Source: Azolla caroliniana (Eukaryota > Polypodiophyta). From it: 64,000 nt of DNA. The position numbers and the translations under genes were made by a program. The DNA is taken from positions 2,728,001 to 2,792,000 of the forward strand of contig JBHGNT010000011.1 of assembly GCA_043228905.1 (NCBI GenBank). The letters run 5' to 3'. The notes under the pieces are model-generated. The model was not told the DNA's origin and did no database searches. It worked only from the letters and a program-made list of their open reading frames with translations. Within the stretch, counting starts at the first letter, position 1; every line of letters begins with the position of its first letter. Positions 46,001-60,700 of the stretch are shown here, one piece after another.

Positions 46001-49000
46001 GATATACTACATAGGTGAGCGTTTTATCTACTATAGCAGTATAAACAAACCAAAACATCTGTTTCGAGCCCTACAAACTACTCTATTGCTTTTTATAAAA
46101 GATGGATTTATAGATTTATCCAGTATTCACTTGTGCAAGTTTATCTTTCAATAATAGCTGTCTGCATACGTTCTAACTTACATGCTCTCAAATGGACTTG
46201 CTCAGATGATGATAACAGGCCAAAAACCTATTCGTAAAAGCAAACAAGGCTCCTTTCAGGTTATCGATATAGTGGAGAGTATGCGGCCAATCACAAAGGT
46301 AATAAAATAACTACAGAAAACATTCACGGTTCAATCATTCATGTGTGACATCAAATTTAGATGAATTTAGGCCTTCATAAATAGATTCAAAATTTCAACT
46401 TTGCAGTAGCAAAGGTGTCATGTTCCAACCACGCTTGCATCAGAAATTTAGATATTACGTCATTAATTAGTAGCTTCAAAATTTCAAGTTTCCAGTGTCT
46501 AAACATAGCAAAGCTTTCAAATCTCCAATCATTTATCCCGGATGAGTAAGTTAGGCTAATGTCGGTGTATCAAATAATTTTCAAAATGTTCAAATTTGCA
46601 GTTTACTAAGCAGATAGCAGATGGTGAGCTTATTTCTTCTTTGGTAAGGGATAGTGTAAGACAAGCAGAAGAGGAGCGTCCTGGTGCAGTGCATTTAGAA
46701 TTACCAGAAGACATAGCTGAAACAATGGCAGAGGGAGACATTTTTCCTGTTCACACGGTTCGGCGTCCCGTAGCCGAAGCGAAGGCCATAAAAAAAGCTG
46801 TGGAAATGATAGAAGCAGCTTCTTGTCCTTTGTTGTTGATTGCTGCTGGAGCAAATAGAAAACGTACTCAAAAGATGTAAGTCTTGATACACATGGAAAA
46901 TGGTTACCATGCATGGAATGAAAAATAGAGCGGGAAAAGCTCCCAAATGCCCCAAGGGTTTGTTTATTTCTACAAGTGCCCCTGAATTTTCGTTATTTCT
47001 CCAGATGCCCTCATTCCACCCCTAAAGTAGAGAAAAAAGGGACTAATTGACCGTGTAATTGCTCTGAGATAGTGGTCTTTTGAGAATAACGAAAAGTCAG
47101 GGATATTTGTAGAAATAAAGAAGAATTTGAGGATATTTCGAAGCTTTTTCAAAACAAAAACTATATCACATTCATTATCCAGAAATCACACATAGACATT
47201 TATGGATGTAAGTCTTGTTTATGGAAGTAAGGATAGTGTATGGAAATTTGACAGGAAAGAAAAACAAACTTTATATATCTTTATCTCTAAAAACGAAACA
47301 AACTACATTGAATGGGAGAGTAGTGTAAACCAAAATTATATATCACTGTGTTTAAAATTTACACAAGGCTGGATTTAAGTCTTATATGGAGGGAAAAATA
47401 GTGTATGCACGTCAGATATGAAGGGAAAACAAGAATTATGTATCAGTGATCTCTAAAATATACACAAACATTGGATATTTTATATTGGAAGAATAGCGTA
47501 TGGACATTACGTAGGCAAGCAAAACAAAAATTCTCTCTCTCTCTCTCTCTCTCTCTCTACAATTTACGAATGGGATTTATGTAAGTGTACACATTATATT
47601 CGAAGAATAATGTGCAGACAGGCTGGAAGAGAAATACTATATATCATTATCTCTAAAATCTGACAAAGTTTATATAGGGTCTATCATATATAATTCATTT
47701 CAAACATGATTCGAGAGGTTAGTGCAGGACGTAGATGGTTCCATGTCTAACTTCTTGACATGGCTCTTAATTAAAACCAATTTCTATTGTTCTTTTGTGA
47801 ACATTGTGCATTGGAGCATTTAGGATTTTGGCCCGGATGAAGTCATCGTTAGGAATAGTTGAAAGAGTTTACGAGCTTTCTATGCAGTGGGTGGTGTGAT
47901 TAGGGCTAAGCTGTGGAGACTCTTGATGCTTTTCTGTGTAGGGAGGAGAAAGTAAACTATATGAGATCTTAGGCATATACAGTGGGATTGCAAAGATTTG
48001 TAGAAAAGACGTATCACATATAAAGAGTCACTAGATCTGAGAAGTATCTAGTTCCATTGTCTCTTTGCTTTGGGCCAATTTTGGCCTTAGAAGACGTTAA
48101 TATATCTTTCGTTCTTTGGGCACAAACAATTTTTTGGCAAAGTGGTCAGATAGTTAGATTCCGTACAAAAAATACTGAAGCAAGAAGTTGTTGACGCATT
48201 TTAAGTCTCAAGAATCTGGAAGTTAAACATTCTATCGATCAAGCCAAATTCCATTGGGAAGGATAATGTGATAAAGCAACGGGAGGTTACATAATATTCT
48301 CCTCTATCAAAATTGTGACTCAGTGAGCAAATTTGCAAAATGGATGGAACCACTTTCAAGGAGTACTGGAATTACCTTGGTAAATTAAGTTTTGGTTTTA
48401 GACCCTAAATCCCATCAAAGCTGTGTGGGATGGGACTGTATGAATGATATAAACTGAAATAGATTAATTTCTTGTGAAGAGAAATGAGAACAGACATTCA
48501 TGCACAAAATATTTAGGGATCAATCTTAACAGATGTTTTTTTCATGTAACTCAGGCTTCGACAGTTTATAGACAGACTAGGCATACCTTTTGTGACAACT
48601 CAAATGGGGAAAGGAGTAATAACTGGTAATGTCTTGAGAAAAGGAGCATCCACACCCTTAAAAACTTTAAGGCACTAAAAAAAGGAATTAAGTGATACTT
48701 ATAATGAAGAATTGGAACTCTTATGAATATTTAAAATTGACTGAATTGTGAGCCTGGAAGGGCATCCACCAGTATTTCTGTTTTCCTAACTTATTCTCAG
48801 TCAGGAAACTGTGTTTATGATGGAAAGTTCACTTCCAAGTTAGAAACCAAAGGTAGTAATCGTCGACTTAGACTGATGAAATGCTACCTACGTGCTTTGT
48901 TTCTACAGCTTATTTAATGTACAATGATACTACCGTGCATTTAATTCAATCAATCCTTTCTAAGTTAAGGTGTGTGTATTAGCTCATTTTCCATAAAGAA

Positions 49001-52000
49001 GAGCACACATTATCCTTTTGTTTATTCTGCAGAGGCTCATCCCTTATACCTTGGATGTTGTGCTTTATCGGCCATGGATTATCCACATATATGCGTTGAA
49101 AATGCTGACCTTATCATTAACATTGGTCATGATGTTGTTGAAAAGCCACCGTTCTTCATGGAGTAAGCATACTTTGTACATCAGCTGTTTGTTGAGTTTG
49201 ACAATGTGCTTTCCATTTATGATTAACTTTATAATGTGCAGGCATGGAAAACCTCCTGTAGTTATACACGTAAACTTCTACTCTGCCAAAGTGGATAACG
49301 TCTACTTTCCACAGGTATATCTAGAGAGCTATTTTTAGCTTTGCATCTCGATCTGTGCAAGTTTGCACATGTCCTGTTTGTGCATTTATTGATACTGTTG
49401 CAGGTGGAAGTGGTCGGTGATATTGCTAATGCAGTATGGCAACTTAACGAAAGCTTAATAAGGCAGTCACATTGGGACTATGGATACATGCTTCAGGTAC
49501 AATGCGAACCGTAACCCATGAAAATAAAACTAATTTGGAGAGTTTTATACCACATCAATTTTGCTTTTTGAATCCCATCGGCAACGAATCATATATATTT
49601 GAAGAACTCTATTAAATGATGCATAGGTTGTATCAAACTGATACATCATTTTTCATAATCTCCATGATATAGCTCCTGGCACCTGTGTAGACAGGAATGA
49701 GAAATTTTATGTGTAGCACATGCTAGCCCATGTATCTATGGAGCATAGATGCTGCAAAAGCATGGTCAACAGCCTGCGTGGATTCATTTTTACAGAAATA
49801 AGCTTTAACTAAAAAACTTGCTTTAATCTTAATTCTAGACATAGCTAGGCTTCTCAAGTGGGTTCTTTATATTTTGCATGGATATAGACAAAACGTGAAA
49901 TGGAGTTGCACATGATAAAGGGTGTAGATGATTCGTCTTTTCCATTGCAACCTCAACGTGTTGTTGCTGATTTGAGGTGCAGTACTTTGTTTCATATCTT
50001 GCTTGTGAATTTCGTTTTACATGTAAGAAGAAAGAAGGATATATTAACATCTTTTAAGAGGCCCAAATGGCATATAAAACCAAACAATACATTACATTTT
50101 AAAATGCTGTCTCTTCTTTGAGAACAACAAACTAAAATAATGTAACTGAGAAAAAAGTAAATAGAATAAGACTAAGACGTGACTAAAGAAGAGGATACAA
50201 TTCAAATCACGATACAGAAGATTGGAAAATGTTGGAAAAAGTTAGGACAAAATGATCATTTAGGAAATAGTTGGTGATATCTACTCAAAATAAAGAAAGA
50301 ACTATTTTCAGAAATACCATTTTTCTAAGATAAAATCAAACTGATCTGCGAGGCATACTATTAGAATTAATTATGCAAATTCTTTCATTCTCATATTATA
50401 ATAATCTTTTTCTGCATTTATTTCCTGTAGTTTTACTACTTCCTCCCATATACATAAGCATTCAAGATCAAGTATCCAAGAGAACTTTGAAAGAAAGAAA
50501 GCTATGTTAACATATTTTAAGAGGCTATAATTATCTATAAGACCAGACAAGAGATTACATCTCACAAAGTTTTCTCTTCTTTAAGAACAACAAACCAAAA
50601 TAGATACACTAAAGATATGGTACTAAAGAATGTATATACCTAAGGACTTCAGATTCTAAGGACTTACATATACTGAAGCTTTTGTCTTTGAAAATCCTCT
50701 GACATGGACTGTTCCAAGATGGGGTGATTATCGCCTTTATTTGAGGGTGACTAGGGTGATGAGTCCGTGTTCCAGATGGTTGTGCCCTACGTGCATGACA
50801 CATTTCTCTTTATTTCCTGATCTATTGAGTGTCTTGGTTGAGACCACAGTTCTGTAGTCCTTGATTGATTGTAGCACCAGGAGTGATAGAACTAAAGAAA
50901 ATTGTGATCGTTCTTTATTAATGAGTTGTTTTGATCATATCGCTGTCCTTCAACAAGTTCTCTCAATGTCTCTTGAGTTCTAATAAAAATAGTCCCAATG
51001 CATCGTTGGCCGTTGTATTCCATTATCTTGAATATCAAACAAAAGTCTTGTTTGAATAGGCAGAGGTATCTACCTCTAATGACATAAAAAAGATCAGTTG
51101 GCAGAGATAGTGTTGTTCCAATACCAGAAAAGTTGAGACGAAATGAGAAATTGCATATTTATCAGGAGCCAACCTGAAATGTTCAAAGGAGGATCCACCC
51201 CCCTGATGGCATATCCGTTCTTCCTTAGGTTAACACGTGTATATCTGTCTGTCTCAATTTGTAACTGATGTGAAGAGGTCCTGAGCTTCCCTATTACACT
51301 ATGGAGTGCATGAGATAGATGTGTATCCGTATAGGGTCTGGCAATAAATTTTGAGCTTACAAACCATCTTCTCTTTGCCTTTCGCCACAAAACCTTCAGG
51401 CTGCTGCATATATATGTCTTCATGCAGATCGCCATGTAAAAAGGCGGTCTTCACATCCATCTGTATGAGCTCCATATCTTCAGCTGCAACTAAGCCCAAA
51501 ATGGTTCTTAATTTAGTCATCTTGACTACAGGCGAGAAGATCTCATCAAAATCAACTCCATATTCCTGCTTGTATCCTTTTGCAACCAATCTTGCTTTGT
51601 ACTTTGGCGAGGAATCAGAAATGACCTTCATTTTATAAACCCATTTGCATGGAAGTGTTTTCTGCCCTTTACGCAACTGGACCAAATCCCAAGTGTCATT
51701 TTTCTCAAGAGATTCCATCTCTGAAAACATGGCTTTATACCATTTCTTGTTGTCCTCTCTGTCCATTGCTTCCTTGAAGCAAGACGGTTCGCCACAATCA
51801 GTCACCATGACATAATCAGCCACACAGTTTGCATCAGGAACAAATCTTTCAGGCTGTTTAGTAACTCTAGACGATCTCCTAACCCAATGCTCATTGTTTG
51901 GTAGCTGTTGAGCCTGCAAATCATCATTTTCAACTTGCTGTCCAGGCATTTCAGCTCTGCAAATCAGCATTAACAGCTTGCTGTTCTAGCCGTTCCTGCA

Positions 52001-54709
52001 GATTTGGTGGTTATCATTATGGGCAAAGGCTGGCTGATCATTTCCAGCCTCATTTTCTGCATTTGCTGGTAAGTTTACAGCAGGTGTTTGCTGCTGTAGA
52101 GCGGGCACATTTTTCTGTCTCAAAGGTATTTCTTCTCAGAATACAACCCTACGTACTTCCTCAGTCTTTTCGGGTTGTTTATGCATGCGATTTTCCCAGA
52201 AGATAAGATCATTGCTGCGTACTATTTTTCTTTTCTCGGGATCCCACAATCTATACTCCATTTCACCCTCGCCACCGTATCCTAGGAAAATACATTTGCA
52301 GGACTTTGGCTCAAGTTTGTTGCGTTCTTCTTTACGAATGTGCACAAAAGCCTCACAGCCAAACAGTCTCAAGTGAGCATATGAAGGTGGCTTGCCTGAC
52401 CACGTTTCTTGAGGTATTCCCCCTCCCAAAGACCTGTTAGGTGACCAATTAATCAAGTGAACAGCTGTCATAACAGCCTCTGCCAAAAACCATGGGGTAA
52501 CGCAGCATGAGACAGCGTAGTATGGACCCTATCTTGAATAGTCCAATTCATACGCTCTGCAACTCCATTTTGGGGTCGATTATAAGGGGCAGTGAGTTCC
52601 CTCTTTATCCCTTTGCTGTCACAAAATGCTTGAAAGGCCTTGGAGATATATTCCCCACCATTGTCAGAGCGAAGACACTTAAGCGTCTTATCAATTTGAT
52701 TCTCAACTAATGCCAAGAATGTTCGAAACTTGTCGAGTACTTCATCCTTGCTACGAATAGGGTAAACCCATACCTTCCATGTAGCATCATCGACAAAAGT
52801 GACTAAGTACTTCTTTCCCCCCTAATGATAGCCCTGGCATCTGACATACATCTGAATGTACTAACTCAAGCGGGGAAGATTTCAGCGAAAGAGACTTTTT
52901 ATGAGATGTTTGTACATGTTTACCATAAATACAATGAACACAATGCTCAAAATTAGTATAACGAAGACAAGGCAAGTAACCCAAATGAGAAAGTACTTTC
53001 ATACCAATTTCACTCATGTGTCCCAAATGGCCATGCCACAAAGAAACACTTGGCTGCTCGGTTATGGCAACAACATGGTCACTCACACTAGATACATGGA
53101 GAGGATACAAAGTATCACTTTTACCACCCTTGGCAATAACTCTAGATCCCTTACAAATCTTCCATTTTCTATCACCAAAGGTGGTGTGAAATCCATCGTC
53201 CTCTAGCTGTCTGTGCTAATCAAGCTCTTCTTGAGCTGAGGTACATGCCGTACATGCTAAAGTGTGAAAGCAGAACCATGCCAGTACCTGCAATTTCACA
53301 TGCATAGTTGTCCCCAAGATGGACAACACCATGTCGACCCCCCTGTGTAATCTGAAAACCACTCACTATGAGGGGTGACGTGAAAAGAAGCACCGGAATT
53401 GAGTATCCAAGTGTGCATGTCACCATCCGTATCTGCAAGTAAAGCATGTTCTCTGTGGCATGAAGAGACAAAGAGTACATCATTTCCACTATCACGGTCA
53501 TGAATGACTACATTCACCTCTTCAATTTTAGCATTGCTCTTCCTCGGTTGAATGTCTCTCTTCTCTTCGATGCAATCATCTGTCTTCTTGCCCTTTCCTT
53601 TCTCTTTCTTCCATTTGAAACAATCACGTTTAAAGTGATCCTTTTTGCCACAGTGATGGCATTCTACATCTTTACCACGTGATTTACTGCAATCATTACT
53701 ATCAAATTTGCCTCTCTGCTGTGACCTACCCCCTAGTATGCAACGCACTAGAGGACTTATTGGATGCATTGTTCTGGCAACTCATCTTTTCCACGACTAG
53801 AGAACTCTCTACATCGGCATAAAGAAGCATCACATTTGAATTGTTCATAGCAGTCTTGAAAGTATCCCAGCTTTTTGGCAAGGTGCAAAATAAAAACGTG
53901 GCCTTAACTCATCATCAATGATGAATTTCAAGGCAACCAACTGGCTGAAAATGGAATTGAACTCACTCAGGTGAGTTGACATAGGTGTGCCCTCTTTCAT
54001 GCGCAAATCCATAAGTTTCTTAAGCTAATAAACTTTGCTACCTGTTGGCTTTTGGGCTACAGTTCCTCTAGCCTAGTCCATATAGAATAGGCAGTGTCCA
54101 AACCTTCAATATTAAACAACAAGGCATCAGAAATTGATAACTCAATAGTCGAGCGTGCAAGCTCGTTCAACTCTTGTCAATCATCTTGGTTTATATCTGT
54201 AGGCTTTACTCCTTTGACTTTAATAGGCTTTGCATGCTTCTTCTGCAGCACGATGTTGTAGCACTGCTTTTTCCATACCACAAAATTATTTGCACCCTCA
54301 ACCATCTTGATTTGCATAAGATGGCTACTGTCAGTGCTGCCAATCATGATTTCTTAGCCCAAAAGGAGGACCAAAACTTAAGCAAAAAAAAAACTAAGCC
54401 TATAGACTCTCACACAAGTGAACTAAGGTACAAACAAGTACCAACCAATGATATATAGCCACACTGAAAACAGAAAATTTTAGATCTGCAAATAAGTTTT
54501 TAGAGGCAATATCTGTTGGTACATGCACTGTACAACAACCACGGGCAAAAAAAATAAATTGATCCACACTATCAAAGTCTACAAGATGTTTCTGCTATAC
54601 ATGGTCAAAAATGTGACTTGCTCCGCAAAAACAAAAACTTTCTCTGCAAAAAACGTGAGCTGCTTTGCAGAAAAAATGACCTGCTCTAACCTGCTCTGCT
54701 CTGATGGTT

Positions 54710-54746
<37 letters not shown>

Positions 54747-57700
54747 GTATGTACAAGTCAAAATGTGCTACGAGTGCGTTCACACCTGTGCACTAATAAA
54801 AGGCACGATGGCCCTTTATTTCCAACATAGGGCTGATCCATGTTCATTTATTTTCAATTTAATAATAGATGTTTGGACCACTCTATTCTTTTCCACTTTA
54901 ATCATGTTGAAGTGTGGAGAAATGAAGCTATTTTGAAATGGGAGGTGTACATTGTCTTTCAAGTTACCAAGTGCTGCATAACCACGAAAAAGTCTAGCAC
55001 ATGCAGCCTCATGTAGGGAGAACCAAGACCCTATGAGTGTTACTCGTAGATATGTGTAGGATTGTGTGTTGCTATCTTTACCTCTCCCAAGAAGAAGTCT
55101 GGTTCTGATTTAGTTACCCCTGCTTGAGTGGTGTTAAATGCCATGACTTTTGTTTTATCATGGTCGACCGACGAATCGTCCTCTATACAAATGACTTTAA
55201 AGTATTTATATGTCTTCGTAGGCCCTCTTGAGAGACAGAGATCAACACAATGTCATTGGCATACAATGATATTCTGCTAAGAACTCTCCTGAACCAGCCA
55301 ATCTCTCTATGTAAAACCTCTAGCGTAGGTTGATCCAGAATGGAGAGGTCTCTGAAACGAGGGAAGCACCTGTGATGGGGGGAGATAATAGCCTCTATCT
55401 GTTGATCACAAGAGTGGTGAAATTGTGGTTCATGGAGCCGGGGCCTATGTGCCCGACAAATTGCTATAGTATGATCTATTTGTAAACCCTTATTTCGGTC
55501 CTGGTTGGGAACCCATTTATGTAGCTCTTGATTGGCTTTGTAGCATTCGGAGTGATGGGGCTAAAGAAAGTTGTGATTTTTCTTTGTGGACGAGCTTGTC
55601 TGGCCATACTATTATCCTTCAACAACTTTTCCCTGTGTCTCTTGAGTTCTAGCAAGAAAAGTCATAGGAACCTTATATTCCATTACCTTGTGTAGTGGGC
55701 CAAAGCCTTGTTTAAAGACGCAATGATATCTCCCTCTTATTTCATGAAAAACAGAAAATGCAACCTTGAGTATTTTGCATCTCTTTATCAATCAATTTTC
55801 TAAGGGTATGAATGTAATAGGAACTCTCATGTCTCTGAATAATTATCATGAACATAATATCTTTTCAGGGAATTTCATGAAATATAAAATCTTGTATGCA
55901 TTATAGTTTGTGATAAATTCTTGATGTTATTGCGTTATCATTTTATAGGAGGGCTATGCCAGATGACGGTGTCGTTTGTTTGGATAATGGTGAGCAAAAA
56001 GGACCCTCAAATGTTATAGTTTGATTTCAAACAAGAAACCAAATTGGATTGTGGATGAATCGAATTTATCCTTGGACACAACTTATATAAATGATATCTG
56101 TGTATTTACAATAAAAGCTAAATGCTGGCAGTGAAATGAGAAGGCTTCTTTGGTATATGTGCATCAATAAGCCATTGTGAATATTTTGCATAGTTGTCTT
56201 CAAATGTAAAACTTGATTAAACGAGAAACATAACAGTTCTTATTAACATAATCTTTGGTTCCAAAAATCAGCTAATTCTTCTGTAATACATGCATCCATA
56301 GTATTTGATTTCTTATTGTAAGAAACATCAGCTTAGCATAATAAGCACCTTCATATACAAGTCAGACATACATGTGCATATTTAATTACATAGATTTCTG
56401 CTGTGTATTCTTTATAAGAAATAACTACATTGATATGCATTTCAAATTTTAAGAATGTAGAATCCAAATATTTTTTCCTCCATTGATACTTATGCAATTG
56501 TATTTACTAATGCAGGAATGTACAAGATCTGGTTTGCCAGGTGCTATAAGGTCAATAACATTCACGAATGCGCATATGTTATCATTTAGAGATTATAATG
56601 TATTAAAATATGAATATAAATATTACATAGGACTAAAAAAATCAGGGGGAATTATTTGATAACATATTGAAGGCAGCTCCCTGTTTTACCTTGCAGGCAT
56701 ACGAACCAAACACATTGCTTCTTGACAATGCTTTAGCAACCATGGGAGCAGGTTTACCATCTGCAATGGCAGTCTCTTTGTTATATCCTCAGAAAAAGGT
56801 GGTTGCTGTCTGTGGGGATGGTGGATTCATGATGAATTCTCAGGTAATTTTTCTGGGCTATTCTGAAGATTGTTCTATGATCCAATATGGTACATATGTC
56901 TTGATTCTCTGATTCTATGATGTTTCATTCAAAAAGAATATCCCCATAAAAGATGTTTTCCTCTAATGGATCCATCCTAAATGTCAAGATGACTATATTG
57001 ACAGAAACGTCTAATTGCTAGCAAGGTCCACATATCCTTGAAAATTTCCAGTTGAGAGTTTCTCTCGCAAAGAGGATGAATTCCTATGAATGTGACTTCT
57101 GAAATACACCTATAATCGTGTGTAAAATGTAACTCACTCAATTTTCCAGTAAATAAAATGCAGTGAACAGGCTTTGTTCAATTGTATTTTTTTTATCCTC
57201 AATCTTATTTTCATTTATGAACATATTTCTGTTTTGGGTATTCTGAAGTACTAACTTGTGTATGTATTTCATAATGGTTCTAGGAGATGGAGACGGCCGT
57301 GCGATTGAAGCTAAACCTAACAGTCATTATCCTGAATGATAACGCTTATGGAATGATAAAGTGGAAACAAAATCATGCAGGTTTTAATAAGTAAGTTTCC
57401 TGAATAACATTTCCAGTGCTTTGCCGATGCTAATTTTAAGTAAAGATGAAATAACAAACATTGATAATGCTACATACTTCTACACAGAGGGGAATGTTCA
57501 ATATATAAACATATACCATTATGTAGAAAAAGTTTTTCTGTAGAATGTTTGAGATTTTTGATGTACTTTTTTGTTACCATAATATCAGGTGCACGAATAA
57601 TATCAGATCTCTATATTTTATTTTGTGAAGTGGGATCACTAGTTCTGCTATTTTTTGTTGGTGCCAATTGTTGTCCTGATATGTACGTTGTACATTTGTT

Positions 57701-60700
57701 TGTGAAACTAGGATCTTCAATCTGCTATGATATAGTGGATGTCAAACTGCTGACAGATTTTTACTGCCCTTTTTCCCTAGGTTTCCATTATTTGAGGACA
57801 ATGTTGTTTCGTCCTCTTGCATGGCATTCCTGTATATGTGAGTCCTTGATAAGGGCCATATGGTCAAACTTAAACAATGGCAGCTACTCCAGAATTGATG
57901 ACATTTGATATAAACATAATGATTAGCCATTTATCAATTCTCTACCTTACAGGATATCTTCTTTTCTTAGGAAAGGTATACCTGAGACTTACAAATCCAA
58001 AGTCGTTAGTTTAAGTCTGACCATTGATCCAGAAGACATCAGTTCTTCACTGCCATAATATTTATTCGCTGATGAATTTATTGGCAGCAATACTTTTCTT
58101 GAGCTTAGGTATTCAGTGTTGTTATATCATCATGGCACTTGAAGCATAAATTGATAACTTGACATTTATGTTAATGATTGATTATATTTATTATGATGCT
58201 TCTAATTGGATGATGTTTGTATGCAGATTTGGGCTGGATTTGTCCAACCCTGACTTTGTTGAGTATGCCAAAAGGTATGATGTCCTCCGTGCCTACGATT
58301 TCATTATATTATGCTTGTACAACAGCGTTTTGGTTTGTGCAGTTATGGAGCACAAGGTTATCGTGTAACAAATGCAGACGATTTTCTGAAGCTTTTGCAT
58401 GAGTGCTTATTTTTATCCGCACCTGGAGTCAAGCTTATTGAAGTAATCAAATATCTTGCTAAAGAACTTGTTTAGAAATATCCGGACTAACGTTTACTTT
58501 TTTATTAAAAAATAGCAATGAACAAAGCCTCAGATGACATGAAAGAAATACATCCGTTCTTGTCTTAATAGAAAGAAAGAAAGAAAGAGTATCATCAACA
58601 AAAGCCAAGATAACCAATGAGACCAAAGCATTTTTAATGCATAAAACTGATTAACTATATTTCACCATAAATATTATAGATGGTCTATAAACAAATTAAA
58701 CGCTGAAATTTGGGTGTTATCTCATTAGAGATTCTAAGCCACAATGGTTACAACGGAACGGCATAGGTTTGCATCTCCTGTGACGGGCAATGATGGCTTT
58801 AGTTTTCTGAGATAGTGAGGTTGCAATGAGGTCCCTGTGATTGTGGCCATTTTCAGTGATAGAATCTTGTAGTTCTCTCTGGTTGACTCCTCGAGGGTGT
58901 GCTCTAATGTATGTGGATCTATGGGTGATATATATGTGCAGAGCTGTGGGTATGAAGTAGATAACAACGGTTCTTTATTTGGCTGGGTTGGCTTCTCAAG
59001 AGTTTGTCCAGTAGTGTGGATGCTCGAGCGAGACAAGTTCCTGGCGTCTGTAGTCCTGGAAAGCCCATGTTTTTCTGTAAGGGTCCAAAGTCTTCCCTAA
59101 AGAGGCAGTGCCATTGTCCTCTGATTTCATAGAATATGGGATAAAGCCATATATATGGTGCTCCTCTTTTCAAGCTCTACGGAACATACCTGGCAGAGAC
59201 AAATCTTTGGTTTCAGACTTTCATATGTACATGTCTCTATCTGCAGTTGGTGTAATGACGGGTAGGTCTGCATAGCTATTATTATGTATGCCATGTGAGA
59301 GATAGGCATCCAAGGTGATGGGCAGTCACTAAACGTATCTGATAATGTGTAGGAAATTGTTCTTGTGATTTTCCATCCTGTGCCTAAGGGATTGATGGGT
59401 TCATCGAAGTCTGTTGTGTATCCAGCTTCATAATGATCATTTTGATTACATGATTTAGCTTTGTGTGGATGGGATTAAATATATACCATCTTGCATGTCT
59501 TTGTTATATACCATCTGATTAAATTATTTTAATCGACTTATCTCCCTCATACTGGTTGAGAATCTACATCAATCCATGATTTGCTGGAAGGTTGTAAAAA
59601 TCTATAATAATCAATATAAGCTGCACAGTAATCATATGCTGAGCGCCATCTCTGATTCAAAAATACTGGATGTCAGTAAATATGATTTCTTCATTCGAGC
59701 TCTACAAGTAGTGGATGAGATACCACCTCACTAGATCCACTTGCTCGGTTGAACAATGTGTCCTTGTCTAGAGGATGTGTATTGTAACAATGTAGCCCCA
59801 GAATGCACATACTAGTCGCTTGGTTTGTATATGTTTGTATCACAATGTCACCCAAGACTGTCTTTAGGCTTGTGTATCCAATGATGGCTGTTGATTGAAA
59901 TTTTGGTATTCTTTCATGCAAGAGGAAGTGGCCTATGAGAGCATTACAATGATTCTTTTAAGGCGAATTTAACCAACTAGTGAAATCAGATAATTATGTG
60001 TCCTTTTGCACACCAATAGGTGAAATGTGGACTATGTGAAAAATCATATATGTTGAGAAAATAATTTTGTGCCCTTTGGACATCAATACAAACAAAAAGT
60101 AAAAACTAATGTCTGTATTGTTCACATATTAATATATGTTACGACACCTTTTCAAGAGAGTATGTGTATATATTCTAGGTTCCTATAGAATATGACCGAG
60201 CAAACGAGATCCTGGACAAAGAGCTTCCAGGCATCGTACAACAAAAGAAGAAAACTTCAAAAACTGTATGTTATTTCCAACAGAAAAGATGAAATTAAAC
60301 ATACCAAATTTCATTTCCAGTTATCTATTGTTAAAGAAAGCTGAAATTATGCGTTCCATTTTTTGTAGGCAATATCACCAGCTCTCTCTGCAGCAGCATT
60401 AGAGGTGAAAGTTGTTGACTTGAATGTCAAGGAAAAGAAAGAAGCTGAGAAAATTATACCTAAGCCAAAGGTAAAATTTGAAAAGCCTGAAGGTGTTCGT
60501 CCGACAATTCCAGCTTCAGTGAAAGAATCAGATATAAAGACATACCCATTCTATATAGCAAACAAGCCACTTTATCCAAATTCTGAACTTGAGGTTGTCA
60601 ACAAATATACTGGTAAAGTGTTTGCAAGGTGTGCATTAGCAGTACATAAGGATATTGACAGTGCAATAGGGGCAGCAGAAAGGGCCCTTCCTGCAGTTGC

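Larger units (their letters stand above)
49977..55948. other. Intron 9 of the fusion gene, enlarged by retroelements
   Basis: A 5,972-bp intron between AG|GTGCAG and TTATAG|G. It contains a LINE fragment (about 50,600-51,340), a truncated reversed copia (51,345-54,347), a TA/TATG microsatellite (54,707-54,751) and a second LINE fragment (about 55,000-55,800), all on the strand opposite to the gene. At 50,000-50,120 and 50,480-50,600 an AACATCTTTTAAGAGGC-type block is duplicated. The flanking exons still join in frame. Confidence 0.85.
43083..60265 (+). other. ThDP-enzyme half of the fusion (exons 1-16)
   Basis: The pyrimidine-binding domain begins FVRALENENIKYIFGIPGEE (about residues 27-46), with the catalytic Glu in TRHEQAAGFMAA (E67) and GPGATN just after. 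A central domain follows (TKQIADGELI, ERPGAVHLELPEDIAE, DLIINIGHD). The diphosphate-binding domain has NALATMGAGLPSAMA, CGDGGFMMN (G452-D453-G454) and, 27 residues on, NDNAYGMIKWKQ (N479-N481). These are the GDG...N motif elements that hold Mg-ThDP. The pattern resembles bacterial and cyanobacterial acetolactate-synthase-like proteins. Canonical plant AHAS has a different sequence after the GDG motif (herbicide-site Trp in a QWED context) and a transit peptide. Substrate and product cannot be read from sequence. Confidence 0.9.

Noticed and set aside
43083-60265. Ordinary plant acetolactate synthase (AHAS large subunit)
   Set aside because: No transit peptide, many introns, a different motif after GDG and an ALDH fused in frame. 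It belongs to the ALS-like group but not to the canonical enzyme.
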